Origin: Cryptomeria japonica
Lineage: Eukaryota > Streptophyta > Pinopsida > Cupressales > Cupressaceae
Length of the DNA: 64,000 nt
Direction of reading: 5' to 3'
Assembly (NCBI RefSeq): GCF_030272615.1
Contig: NC_081406.1
Coordinates: forward strand, 218,188,997-218,252,996
Positions 24,070-36,800 of the stretch are shown one piece after another (positions within the stretch are counted from its first letter, which is position 1; every line of letters starts with the position of its first letter). The position numbers were made by a program, and so were the translations under genes. The notes beneath the pieces were generated by a model that worked only from the letters and a program-made list of their open reading frames with translations, did not search any database and was not told the DNA's origin.

Positions 24070-26678
24070 ATCTATTTTTATTGCACTTTTTCTCATATTT
24101 TTTTTTGTATTTTCTGCTTTTCTATTGTTTTGGGATTTTTCTGCTTTTTCACTATTTTGGTTTTTTTTTTACTTTTTCACTGTTTTTGGATTTTCTTCTT
24201 TTTCAGACATAAAACTTCTTTAGATGCATGCTATTGATGGGTTCCTCGAGATGATCCCCGTCTCGTGTTGATAGCTGATATGATCCTGACCCAAATACTG
24301 CCATGACCACAAACAAACCTAACCAGTTTGGTTAAAACTTTCCTTTCTTTTCTCGATTTGGCTGGTTTCATGGATTTTCTTGTAATACTAGTTCCCCAAC
24401 TTGAAAGACTCGTGGTTTGACCTAGTGATTATAAATTCGGCACATTCTTTGCTAGTATACCTTTAAATGATCAAAGGTATTTTGTCTTCGTTCATGGATT
24501 AATTCTAACTCCTTCAATCTAGATACTCGTTGTTCTTCATCTGGGTTAAGAGCTTTTAATGATACTCATAGAGAAGATATCTCTACTTCTATTGGTAATA
24601 TTGCTTTTGATCCATAGACAAGAGAGAAAGGTTAGGCACCTGTTGGTGTGAGGATATTGGTATGGTAGGACCATAGATCAGGGTTCAATTGAATATGCCA
24701 ATCTCTTCTAGCATCATTCACAGTCTTTTTGAGGATTTTCAGATTGGTTTTGTTTGATGCCTCTGCTTGCCTATTTCTTTGTGGATAGTAGGGTGTTGAA
24801 TATCTGTGTTGGATCTTGAATTTTTCACATAGCTCTTGGACATCTTGGTTCTTGAATGGTCGCCCATTATCAGTGATAATGGTCATGGGTATTCCACAAC
24901 GACAGATGATGTAGTTCAAGATAAATGCAACAATTTGTTTTCCTATGACATTGATGAGAGGTACTGCCTCAATCCGTTTTGTGAAATATTCTGTAGCTAA
25001 AAGGATGAATTTGTGACCATTGGATGAAGAAGGATTTAGCTTTCCTACTAGATCAAGACCCCATTAGGAGAAAGGCCAAGATGTTGCCAAAGCATGAAGT
25101 TATTTTGTTGGTGCATGAATAAAATTTCCATGGATTTGACATTGTTTGCATGTTTTAGCTATCTGAAAAGAATCTCGTTCCATAGGTGGCCAATAATAGC
25201 CCAAGCGTATGAGTTTTTTCAAAAGGGTAAGACCACTTGAATGAGTGCAACAAATGATGGTATGGACTTCATTTAAGGCCTTCTCAGATTCTTCTTGTTC
25301 GAGACATCTTAAAATAGTACCATCCAGACGAGAGTATAATGGGAGGATTGGCAAATAAAGTTTCACTTTTTTTTTTTCAATAAGTCAGGAGGGAGGATAT
25401 TATCTTTCAGGTATGTGTAAGTTTGGCCATAGTGGGAGGAATCATGCCCAAGAAGGTGATAAATAGTTTGGGAATTAGGACAATTATGAGCAGGGTAAAA
25501 CATCTCTTCCACCAGGAATTCATAATGTTGTTGGTTTTCCTGTGTCTCAAGGAGAGAAGCAAGTGTCACCATGGAATCTGTTGCTTTGTTGTCATTCCTT
25601 GGAATCTGCTAAAAAGTTATTTCTACAAAGTTTTTCTTGATATCATCAACCATCTTTTTATAAGGCATTAACTTTTCATCCTTTGTTTGATAATTATCAT
25701 TGATTTGATTGATGACAAGTTGAGAGTCTCCAAAGACTTGAAGTTGTGTAATGTTCCATTCTATAGGCATTTGATACCTGTAACAAAGCTTCATATTATG
25801 TTGTATTGTTGGTACATGGAAAGCTTAATTTGTATGCTTTTGGAATTGTATGACCTTGTGGTGTGATGAATAGAATGCCTATTCCTGATCCATGCTGTGC
25901 ATATGAATCATCAAAGTATAATTACCATGCTTTTGTGGTGATCGTTAGGATATTGACATCAGGAAACTCAATCTGTAAAGGACGATTATTTTGAAGTGGT
26001 GCCTCTGCTAGTTGGTCTGCAATGACTTTCCTCTTGATAGCTTTTCCATCTACATACTCAATATTAAACTCACTTAGAATCATGATCCATTTTTATAGTC
26101 ATCCTGCTAATGTCACCTTGCTGAGCAAATACTTCAATGGATTGATTTTAGAAATCAACTTGATGGAGTGAGATAGTAGATAGTGTCTTAATTTTTGAGA
26201 AGCACAAACTACCACCAAGCATGCTTTTTCTGTTGGTGAATAGTTGATCTTGTATCCTGCTAATGTTCTGTTGATATAGTAGATGACTTGTTATTTTCCC
26301 TGATTGTCCTATTGTGCAAGTAGAACTCCTAATGATTCCTCAGTGGTTGATACATAGAGTAATAATGGATTTCCTGGAATTGGCGACATTAGGACAGGTG
26401 GTTGCATGAGATATGCCTTGATCTTGTTGAATGCATCCTTGCATTGATAGTCCCACCTGAAATGAACATTTTTATGCAATATATGAGTAAATGGTTGGCA
26501 TTTATCTGCTAGTTGAGCAACAAATCTTCTGATTCACTATAGTCTTCCTTGAAGTGATCTTAGTTGACTGATATTCCGGGGAGATGCTATTTCCATGATT
26601 TCTTTGACCTTAGCTGGATCTACTTTGATACCTCTAGCTGAAACAATGTATCCCAATAGCTTTCCTGAAGTGACACCT

Positions 26679-28253
26679 GTAGATAGGAATTTGGAAACCA
26701 TCAAAGCAATATAAACATTAGCCTAGCTCAATCACAAAACTAGATTGCAATGATAACAAAACCTACAAACATTCAATAGAGATATGGAAATAAAATATTC
26801 AATTCAAATGCAAACCATCACAAATGCGGATGTCTCCTCCATGATTCTCCATTGTCCTTCTTTCTCCTTCAAATTACTTTGTTTTGTGGATCTCACCTAC
26901 AAGTGCATAAGCATAATGTGAAAGCAAGATTGACAAGACGGTAGCGCAAGAATACTAGAAGCGTGATTGATTCGGGGATCCTTTGATTGAAGAAATTCAT
27001 CCAATTTATAGACAAATTGGAGAGATGACAAGATTAGCATGAAGAGATTTGAAAGGAAATTTCAAATCAAGAATGACAAATATGACAAATTATGACAAAA
27101 TTGACACTTTCTATGCAAGATTGATTGATTGACAAATTATGACAAATTGACAAGGTTGCTATGCAAAATTGATTGATTGACAAATTATGACAAATTTGCT
27201 ATGTCATTCCCATGGAATTAGGAGAAATATTAGAGAAAAAAAAGAAAATTAGATGAATTAGAAATTAGGAAATTAGAAAATTGATGAAAATTAGAAAATT
27301 AGGAATTAGGAGAAATTAGTAAATTGGAAAATTAGGTAAATTAATTAATAATTTTTCATTTATTAATTAATTCACAAAGAGAGGAGGAATTAGTTAGCCA
27401 ATTAAATAAATATTTAATTATGACAAGAAGACTTAGGATAAATAAATAAATTATTTAACCTAGAGGGAAAATGACAAACAAGATTAAATGAATAAATCAT
27501 AAAACCTTAGAAGATGAATTAGAAATGCAAGGATGACAATTAGGTCTTGACAAAAGATAATTGATGTCGATTCGATCATGATTATGATTAACAAAGGACC
27601 AATGCTGACAAAGGATTTGATTGATAAATGCGCCAATTGATGAGGAACAATGACTAATTGATCCAAATTGACATGATTGAGAAGGACGACGATCGATGAC
27701 AAACTGATCGCAAAATGACAAGATTGACAAGGACAATGATCGACGACAAATCGATCACAAAATTGACGAGATTGACAAGGACAAGGATCGATGATGAATC
27801 GATCGCAAGATGACAAAATTGACAAGGACAAGGATTGATGATGAATTGATCGCAAGATGACAAGATTGACAAGGACAATGATCGATGACAAATCGATCGC
27901 AAAATTGACGAGATTGACAAGAGGACAAAACCCTAATTCCATCATCGATTAGGATTGACGATGTCCAAAATGAAATCAAATTGACGATGTCAAAATATGC
28001 CAAATGAGCATGTGCATTGATGCGACAAGATAAGATCGACCAAAATCATGACTGAAGATTGTTATCGACAAGAACAAATTCGAAAGCGAGACAAATAAAG
28101 AATGTAGAAGAAGGAGTCGATGCTCGCAAATGATAAAGACCAAGTGCGCAACATAGGAGAAATGTTAATGCGACGTAAAAAAACCTAAAATAAGGCAATG
28201 CACCAATGTTAAAGTATGACTCCGCAAGCGTTGACCATTTTTAGACGTCTACA
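26679..28253 (-). mobile_element. Solo LTR inserted in E4 RT
   Basis: 1,575 bp with ends TGTAGA...TCTACA, flanked by a perfect ACACC direct repeat (26,674-26,678 and 28,254-28,258). Removing it rejoins the RT codons FGV and TSGK exactly. There is no internal region, so it is a solo LTR left by LTR-LTR recombination. Read on the minus strand it starts TGTAGACGTC, like the TGTAGACACC start of the E6 LTR, so a Tat-type origin in minus orientation is inferred. Confidence 0.9.
27655..27925. repeat. 47-48 bp tandem repeat in the solo LTR
   Basis: About five to six copies of a unit built on GACAAGATTGACAAGGACAA followed by GATCGATGACAAATCGATCG. Overlapping minus-strand frames with repeated LVNLVI or SLSIL motifs are products of this repeat and are not genes. 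Confidence 0.75.
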
Positions 28254-28766
28254 ACACCAAAGGCAAATTTCTTAGGATTGAGCCATAGCTTGTACTATTC
28301 TAACCTATCAAAGATCTTTTCTAGTATTCCTATATGGTTTTCTCTGGTGTATGATTTGGCCAATATGTCATCCACATAATCTTCCATGAATGTATGCATC
28401 ATGTCATGGAATATCATTGTCATAGCTCACTGATAGGTAGCACTTGCATTCTTCAATCCAAAAGGCATGATGTTCCAGCAAAAAGTACCCCATGGGAATT
28501 GGAAAGCTGTCTTTTCTTGATCTTTAGGTGCTATTTTAATCTGATTGTATCCAAAGAAACCATCCATTAGAGAAAACATGGAGTGTCCAACAGTTAAATC
28601 CACAATGATGTCAATGTTAGGCAAAGGAAAGTCATCCTTTGGACATGCATTATTAAGATCCTTGAAGTCTGTGCATATTCTGATACTTTTATCTGGTTTG
28701 GAAACATGAATGATGTTGGATACCCATTGAGGATATGCTACAGGTCCGATGAATTTATAGGGAGAC

Positions 28767-29534
28767 TCCTAGTTGCTCGAGTCAAATTGACTCACTCCAA
28801 GGCCTTTTCTACTAGCCTAGTCTGGGAATACTCTTGTTTATTCCCATAATCTACTCTATGACCTCACTATCAAGGTTTGTTCCTCACTCCTCATGAATTC
28901 ACTTTCATAAATTCATCAGCTCATCAGACACGTTGCAGGGTTGCTCTGCCATAGTTTAATCTTACAAGTCCTCTCGAGTTGTTTCTCAATCATCCTAGGA
29001 TCTTCTCCCCATTTGATCCCATCTCCCTTATTCTGAGGCTAATAGCCTAGACTCCCAAACAACCCTGCTTATGATTTTCCTTAGTCTCTGATACGTAGCC
29101 GGGCTATCATCAAGCTCACCTAGGGCTAGTCTATTGAAATGGTCGTCGCCATTCCCTGGAATCCTATCAATGGAACCCTATAGTACATGTCTAGCTCTTC
29201 TTGACAAATTCCAATGGTCGTGAGGATCCCACGATGGAGCTTCAAGATAGAGCCATGGCTGCAATTACTTGTCACCAATAGGAAAAACAAGAAAACAGAA
29301 CAACAACTCTATCTACAGAGCCGAACTTGACATGATTACAAAATTGAAACTCACACAATGCAGGAAATAAACTTCCACACTATCTACATCACCATCTGAA
29401 AATTTAAGCCAAAATTAACAACAGAGAGGAAACCAGGAAATGATCTTTTTATTTATTGTTCACAGAAAAACTGTCTTATGGAAAACTCCAAAAACCAACC
29501 GAACCCTTTATAGAATGCCCATTGGGTCATATAG
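28767..29534. other. No gene seen; unassigned sequence
   Basis: Not similar to any other part of the window. It abuts the truncated E4 RT at its left and the E5 target site at its right. No ORF or motif is recognised; it may be an LTR or flank of another element. Confidence 0.35.
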
Positions 29535-30382
29535 TGACATGCCCAAAATTTAGGGCCAGAGCGGAATAATTTTTTTTTTTAAATACTAACTAATTAACAA
29601 TAAGTTCGCTAACACGAAACATACTAAGCAGTTTTGGTTTTAACTATGTTTAAAAATAATCTTTATCTTCTAACTTAAATAAAAGAAAATAATTTAAGAT
29701 TAACTACAGATTAAAATAGACTCGCTTATTGTCACTCAATCTATTCAATTTATAATTAAATATCAACTTCCTAATATTTGGTTCATAAACATTCAAGCTA
29801 TTTTAAAAATAAATATTAACTTTATTAATATTTATTTCATGAATACCTAAATTTATTTAATTCAATAAGCATAAAAAGGTTTTAAATTAAATTGACAAGC
29901 GGGCTACCCCATTAATTAGCCCCATAACCAAAATTAAAACTACCCCATTTACTAAAAGAGTTCTATATATTAGATCTCAAAAATATTATTGAATATATAT
30001 ATATATATATATATTTTAAAACACACCCTTAAAATATATCCTTATGGCTTTCAAACCCATTACTAACCCATATATTAATTAAGGCGATTATAGTTTATAA
30101 AACTTAATTATTTATATCAATCTAAATTTGTCTTAATCTTTTACACTGGGAAATAAATCTATATATTTATATATTGATATATAATTATATCTCTAAAAAC
30201 ATATTTCTTTTTTAAAAAAAAACAATAAACCTAATTACCATGCAAACCCTAACATTCTTTTACTATAAAATAATCCCCCCCTTATTTTATTTTAATAATC
30301 ATTCTTCACTTATTTACCCTATCCCTAACCGGGCTAGGGTTTCATCTTATCTTAATTTTTATGTTGTAGGGTTTTTTATGCA

Positions 30383-30655
30383 GGTCGGCGGTGCTATTAA
30401 CAGTGGGTGGCTGAAATGATGGAGGCGGCCGAACTCAAGGGAGAGGCGGAGGGCGGCGCTGTCGGTGGGATGACCCACTGTGGGGGTCACGACCCACACA
30501 GCGGCCTCACGGCCCGCACAGTGGCTACGGCCACTGGTGCGGATGCGGCCCACACAGGGAGTTGCAGGCCCTATGGGTTCCGTGGCCCGCACAGAGGCTG
30601 CGACCTCTGAGCTGGTCGCGGCCCGCACAAGGACTACGTGCCCTGTGTGGCCCTC
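30383..30655. repeat. GC-rich repeat block in E5 3' LTR
   Basis: A sharply GC-rich island in AT-rich LTR DNA, built from degenerate copies of GGCCCGCACAGNGGCTGCGG-like words every ~30 bases. The matching block in the other LTR is at 55,964-56,236. The frames across it are low-complexity and unsupported as genes. Confidence 0.7.
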
Positions 30656-30693
30656 TCCAAATATGTTTCATTATATATATATATATATATATA

Positions 30694-31483
30694 TGTAGAC
30701 ACCCAAAATTGTCATGTCTAATTAAATAAATATTTTATTTATTTAATTATCTAAGCCTAATTCTTCTATTAATTAAATAATTTTTTATTTATTTAATTAA
30801 TTCATTTATCCTCTTCTAGCCTTATTTCTCATTTAAATAAATACATTTATTTATTCAAATTATCCCTTTCCTAAATTAAATAAATCTTTTATTTATTTAA
30901 TTGTCCTACTTCTTCTATTAATTAAATAAATCTTTATTTATTTAATTAGTTCATTATCTTTTTCTACACATGACACATGTCATTCATCTCTTAATTCATA
31001 CACTACCTACCTCTTTCATTATTTTGGTATTTCTTATACCTACCCTCTAATCCTAGCCGACCTCTCTTTTTACACCTCTCAATCTTAACCCTCCATTTCT
31101 TATTGTGTCTTCTATTTAAGGAGATGCTTTCTTCATTGTCAAACCCCTAATAACACATTCTAATGATTGATTTTGGAGGACTTGGCTACACTACAATTCT
31201 ACTTGCAACCACATTCCGTTCTTTATTGAGCTCTTGTGCATACAAAAAAATCTGAGAGCAAGTATATCAAACAAGATCAATGGAGATAGGAAGAATGGAG
31301 ATCAAAACCCTAGTGGACATGTGATGGTATAATCTTTGTGATTTTGAGTTGTTTTGCATTGTCTTAGGTTATCTTCATATGTTATGGTGGATCTTTGTTC
31401 ATTGTTAGGCTAGGGTTTCGTGGTTGAATCCATTTTAGTCTTTCAATATTGTTGTTTATTGCTATCCATTTTCACCATATACA
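30694..31483 (+). repeat. E6 5' LTR
   Basis: 790 bp, TGTAGACACC...CCATATACA. AT-rich first half with many ATTTATTTAATTAA words; CTATTTAAGGAGATG near 31,113 is a TATA-like candidate followed by a GC-richer transcribed part. Confidence 0.95.
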
Positions 31484-31486
31484 TTT

Positions 31487-31504
31487 TGGCACGCCCGGTG
31501 GGAC
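31487..31504 (+). promoter_or_regulatory. E6 primer binding site
   Basis: TGGCACGCCCGGTGGGAC begins three bases after the LTR. It is an 18-base match-type PBS starting TGG, complementary to a tRNA 3' end. I do not assign the tRNA; it is clearly not the initiator-Met type used by E1 and E5. Confidence 0.8.
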
Positions 31505-31596
31505 ACTTGTCCCTTTGCATTTAACATTTTTGTTGCAGATTTTGCATTTTTGAAGTTGCAGATCGGACGATTTCGACGATATTTTAGGTTTTTTTC

Positions 31597-31855
31597 CGCG
31601 TCTGCGAGTGTTCGGATCGCGTTTTTGTATTTCAGAGGCGTCTGTGATATCTTGGATCGCGTCTGTGTTTCTGTCATTTTCTATTTTTTGCAGGTTTCCG
31701 AAAGTCGCGTCTGTGATTCCGAATCGCGTCTGTGAATCATCTTATCACGTCTGTAGCAGAAAGAGGCGTCTGTGTTCTGAGATCGCGTCTGTGAATCACA
31801 GAACCGCGTCTGTGTAGGACAGACGCGTCTGTGTCTGGTATAACAGCGTCTGTGT
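31597..31855 (+). repeat. GCGTCTGTG array 1
   Basis: Nine exact GCGTCTGTG plus two near copies (31,597 and 31,747), mostly 18-22 bases apart. Intervening bases are not conserved, and a ~20-base step rules out a coding repeat. Confidence 0.9.
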
Positions 31856-33070
31856 ATTCTGTTTTGCAAATTTTTCAAGTTTTTTTAATTCGGGTTTTTG
31901 GATTTTTGTATTTAGGGTTTCAGATCTGGTTTATTTTCGGCTAACCTTTGCAGATCTAGCTAACCTGGTTTGTGCAGCTTGCTTTGGAGGCAAATACGTT
32001 TTTATTGAAGGCCCCTTTTCACAAAGTCTTTTTGGGTTTTCTAAAATTTACCTAACTTGTGTGCTTGCAGGAAGGGGTTATCATTTGAAACAACCCAAAC
32101 TACTAACAATTTTGTTGCAGGGCCTTGGCTAGGGTTTTGTAATTTTTATTGTGTGCCTTGTTTCATAGTTTAGCAAACACTTCAATTGGTGCACTAAAAT
32201 TAAATCATTGTCTTTTGTGCCTTGAGCAATAGGCTCTTTTTGTTTACTCTTTAGAGGGCCTGTCTTCCCGTGTGGTCATTAGGACTACTAGTGAGAAGAG
32301 AACGACCCAAGTGGTAGCAAAAGAAAAGCCATCTTCTTCCAAGCCACTATAATCAAATGTATTCATGGTGAAAACTATGAATAACGTGTGCTGATTAGTT
32401 CATACCGACACTATGTCTCCCCATAAACCCGTTTGATCAAATTTATTTGATCATTTGTAGGGCGTAACCCCTACCGACTGGGAGCCTTCTGTATTTACAG
32501 AGTTGAAAGTGCTGCATGTATGGCCACACGAGCGGATGCCCTTACTAGCACCTCTTTGTTTTAGATGCCCAAATCCTTCTAGTTGTTGAGGCAGGAGGTC
32601 GGACCTCTGGTAGCGGCCCACACACATATGGTTCTTAGTAGAGATACAAAGTTCGCCATGGGGAGTTTTCATGGGGACTGATGCTTGGCTGACCCGAGAA
32701 GTGAGTGCCGAGGGTGGAGCCAGTGAGGTCAAGCATCTAAGTATCCGCTCTGAATAGTGTAGCCTCAGGGGTAAAACCCCATGTGGGATCAACAATTATT
32801 GTCCTGGCCAGCCATAAGAATTGTGCTTTACTTATGATAAACATTCAAACACTCAAAGACAAAACAGCAAAACTTTGTGTCTTTTGTGTCTTCAAGTGTA
32901 TGCAAAAACTTTTTACATCAAACAAACACACTTTTTGGAGTCTAAACAGTCTGCAAACATTGGGTCATCAACACTGTGTCCTCTTGTCACGAAAAACAGT
33001 CGAAAAATCAGATTTGGTCACAGCAAAACAAATTCACAGATAGGAAAGATTGCACTAAGGTTACAGAAAC

Positions 33071-33348
33071 GCGTCTGTGTCTGTTAAAACCACGTCTGTG
33101 TCGGATAAATGCGTCTGTGAAGTACAGAATAGCGTATGTGTTTTTATCAGCGTCTGTGTCGAACAGAGACACGTTTGTGTCTGGAAATCGCGTCTGTGAA
33201 GTATACAGGCGCGTCTGTGTCCACAATTGCAAAAACTGTTACAGTCCCGGCAAACATCAACAGGAAAATCTCAGAATCGCGTCTGCATCAAACAGAGTAG
33301 CGTCTGTGTCTTAAAACCGCATCTGTGAAGTATACAGAGGCGTCTGTG
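33071..33348 (+). repeat. GCGTCTGTG array 2
   Basis: Twelve units (seven exact) with spacings alternating about 21, 19, 21, 18. The base after the 9-mer follows a T-T-A-T pattern three times, giving an ~80-base higher-order repeat. Confidence 0.9.
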
Positions 33349-33831
33349 TCAGGATTTGAAAAGTTTAACAGTCAAGCAAACAAAGAAATCAGTTTCGGCA
33401 TACTTGAGCTTCCTAGGTTGTCTCTTCAGATTTCATCTAGCATTCAGCCTGTTCTAAGGTCTTACACAGTCCATCATTGCTTCACATCTCATTTTACATT
33501 CATACTTGTCTAAACTTGAGTCAAAAAGTCACTTGCTTGTCCTCATCATACTTTGTCAACACACTACTACACTTTGCTAAGTGGTCCCTCATCAAGGTTT
33601 CTTACCTTTGGGTCTCATTTGGTCTTACTTAGAGTCAAGGTCAGCTTACCTCATCAAGAGAAACTATCCTCTCTTTGGAAGTCACACCTACTCTACTACA
33701 TACATATTTGGTCTTACACTTTGGACATTGCAAGTAAACTTCAGATTCATTTACATTCCATACAACTCTTGGTCTTCCATACTCTTGTCATTTTCGTCTA
33801 GTCTCCCACATATTGGTCTAACACATAGTTC

Positions 33832-36800
33832 ATGGTTGAAACCCGTCTTCAAAAATCTAGGAGAAAAGCTAAAGAAGCTCAAGGGTCCGTAAACATGAGT
33901 TCTTATGAGTATGACAATGATGTCTTCTACAATCCTGAGCACACTACATTACCAGACATGAATGTTTATAGACACAATCCAAATATGGAAAGTGCAAACG
34001 CTATACACAACGCTACACACAATGATAATGTGGACAATTCTTCAATACTATCAGCAGACATACAAGAGTCTATAATGGATCCTCAATTCAATAGATTGGT
34101 TGAAGAGATAATGAGGAGAGATCATCAATATTTTCTAAACATGATGGCACAAAGTGGAGCCAAAATACCGCATGATTTTGACTTATCTCAACTTATGGAA
34201 AGTAGACCTTCACAACAAACTCAACCAAATAGTGGAGGACCCAATAATATGATGCCGGAGTCACCATCAGTTTTGCTTCAGAAACCAGCAATCCCACATA
34301 CACAAGCTCAAATGCATGATACTTACACTCAAAGACCATCATGGAGGCCTTATGCTCAAACACATGCTCAAGATATGGGTCAACCAAGACAAATGGATAC
34401 TCAAGGACTTCCTCAAAATTTTGACACAAGGAGACCTCATACCAAAATTGGGGGCAACACAATGGAAAATGAAAGGCCTATTGAATATGGTTTATATACA
34501 CAAAACAGATATGGGGTCCCTCAACAAGAAGTTATGCCAAGTGCTCCATACATGTCGCAACAATATAGACCTCCATATGGACATGTTTACGATCAGTATC
34601 ATCCATACATGCAACAAGCTCCTCCTCAAATGGGTATTTCAAACATGGGATATGCTACAAGAAATCCATCTCCTCCCAAAAATAATTTGGAGCAACAAAT
34701 TAGAGATCTACAAAAGAAAGTGGAAGACATGGGCACATCAAAACCCACATATACTATGAGAGATATATGCCCTTATCCATTTGATAAGAGCATTCCAATG
34801 CCTCCGTTTCCTCCGCACTTTGCAACGCCGAAATTTGACAAATATAGAGGGAGAGGAGACCCCAAGGCACATATAAGACAATTCTTCACAGCTTGCATTG
34901 AGGTAGCTGCAGAAGAAACATACTTAATGAGGTTGTTCCCACAGAGCTTAGGAGATCAAGCGATGGAATGGTTTTCTCAATTACCTCCCGGTATTAAGTC
35001 ATGGGGCGACTTAGCAGAGGCATTCATTCAACATTTCTCTTATAACATTGAAACAGATGTCTCAGTTACTACCTTGTGCAATACGAAACAAAAAGAAGGA
35101 GAATCTTTTGCGTCATTTTTGCAAAGATGGAGAAACTTAGCTAGCAGATGCTCTTGTGAGATCCCGCAAAAACAAATGGTAGAGATGTTCACACAAAATG
35201 TTAACAAGGCTATTGGCTATGATCTCAGAAAAGCTTGTTTGTCTACATTTAAGGATGTCATTGAAAAGGGCCTAGCAACAGAAAAGGTCTTGATTGAACA
35301 AGGAGTTATCAAACTATTCAAAGAAAACAAAGAGGACTTTAAGGGAAAGGACAAACCAAAATTTTGGAACAAGAACAAGAACACAGTTAGTGATGGTGTT
35401 GTTGATGCCAACACAGTGAGACCAAAGTTCGTCTTTTCTGGATCAAGTTCTGCCAACAATCAAGTGAACAATCAAACGGCTGCTAAACCACGAAGGAAAT
35501 ATACTCCATTGGGCGAACCACTTGAATCAGTATTCAAAAAGATTGTAGCAAACAAAGTGATCACGATCCCAGATTTTCCTCCATATGAACCAAAGGTAAA
35601 ACCGAATTGGTGGAATGATGATGAATTTTGCGAATTTCATAAGAGCAAGGGTCATAAGACAAGTAATTGCCATCGATTGAAAAACATTGTACAAGATCTC
35701 ATTGACAGAGGAGATATTGAGATTGAGGGACATTCATCTAACCAAGAGCATGAGGTGTTTAAGGAACCATTCCCAAAACATGACAGAGGAAAAGGCAAAG
35801 TCACAGATGATCAAGCCAATTACACCAGAGCATCTTACAATTATGATTCCACTATTAATCACATCTCAATGGACAATCATATTTCTACCATTACTATCAA
35901 AAACAAAAATCCTGAGAATCCTTCTCAAAGACCCAAAATTGTCCTAAAAGGTGTGGGATCTTCGTCCACATCTACCTCTGAATGTCATGTTACAACCCGT
36001 CGAGGTAAGATCACATTGCCAGGTACCTCTACCAAGAATACCAATCTTCTGTCAACTAAGCCTGAGTATGACCTTGTAGAGCAACTAGGGAAGACACCTG
36101 CGCTCATCTCTATTCTTGAGCTCTTACGTATATCCCCTGCACATAAAGCTGTCCTTGACAAAACCTTGAGAGATACTGCTGTCCCTACTGATCTAAACGT
36201 GGACCAGTTTCAAGCCATGGTGGGATACTTATCCGTTCCACACTCCCTCACATTCACAGAAGCCGATGATGCCTCCATAAGTCAGCCTCATAATGAACCT
36301 CTACATATTGAAGCCTTCATACATAAACACCGAATAAAACGAGTCCTGATAGATGGAGGAGCAGGTCTTAATATTTGTACATTGAGCACCATCAGACAAT
36401 TGGGATATTCTGACAAAGCTGTGAATGCTACAAACCAAATCACCATTAAGGCTTATGATGATGAAGAGAGTTCGTCCAAGGGCACGGTCATCTTACCACT
36501 AAGAATAGGGCCAGTCACAAAGGACGTGATTTGTCAAGTCCTGGATCTAGACCTCACGTATAACATATTGCTAGGACGTCCGTGGATTCATGAAATGAGA
36601 GCGGTCCCATCAACATATCATCAGTGCATAAAATTTCCTCATAATGGAGTCGAGGTAACGGTTAATGGTGATCCAAATCCCTTCATATATTGCAATAACT
36701 TGAGATCACATACTGAGACTATCATTCCTAGCAATCGTGAGGCTACTCCTTCTTCAGCATATATTGATCCTGAATCATTAAAGCCCTCGACATCCAAACA

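Larger units (their letters stand above)
24203..28766 (-). pseudogene. E4 Tat-lineage pol relic (RT, RNase H, integrase)
   Basis: The minus strand encodes, in order, RT from FIGPVAYPQW through ICTDFKDLNNACPKDDFPLPNID to MPFGLKNASATYQ, VEDYVDD-like residues and FGV. A solo LTR interrupts here. The rest of RT (TSGKLLGYIVSARGIK), RNase H, the second RNase H (VFGDSQLVINQINDNYQTKDEKLMPYK region), the integrase zinc finger (KTCKQCQIHG), integrase core (ITDNGRPFKNQDV, RQAEASNK) and C-terminus (MHLKKFYV, stop at 24,203) follow. It closely parallels E6. Many stops and frameshifts are present, including TAG for Gln in the HLKVY-QRM segment. The 5' part, including gag and protease, is lost at ~28,766. 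Confidence 0.85.
31505..33831 (+). other. E6 long untranslated leader
   Basis: 2.3 kb between PBS and the gag ATG with no credible ORF. It contains two arrays of GCGTCTGTG and between them a GC-richer stretch (about 32,450-32,800) with an AGGGGTAAAACCCCATG hairpin. Long, possibly spliced leaders are known for Ogre/Tat elements; whether an intron exists here cannot be seen from sequence alone. Confidence 0.7.

Noticed and set aside
27484-28003. Overlapping minus-strand frames with repeated LVNLVI motifs
   Set aside because: Generated by the 47-48 bp tandem repeat in a solo LTR.
31597-31855. CRISPR-like array
   Set aside because: The repeat is only 9 bases with ~11-base spacers, in a plant retrotransposon leader; there are no cas genes and no repeat of suitable length.
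32355-32380. Possible sixth E6 copy of the bulged hairpin (GGTGAAAACTATGAATAACG)
   Set aside because: It has GGTGAAAA but lacks the pairing inner stem and CGCC; it can form a different ATTCAT/ATGAAT hairpin instead.
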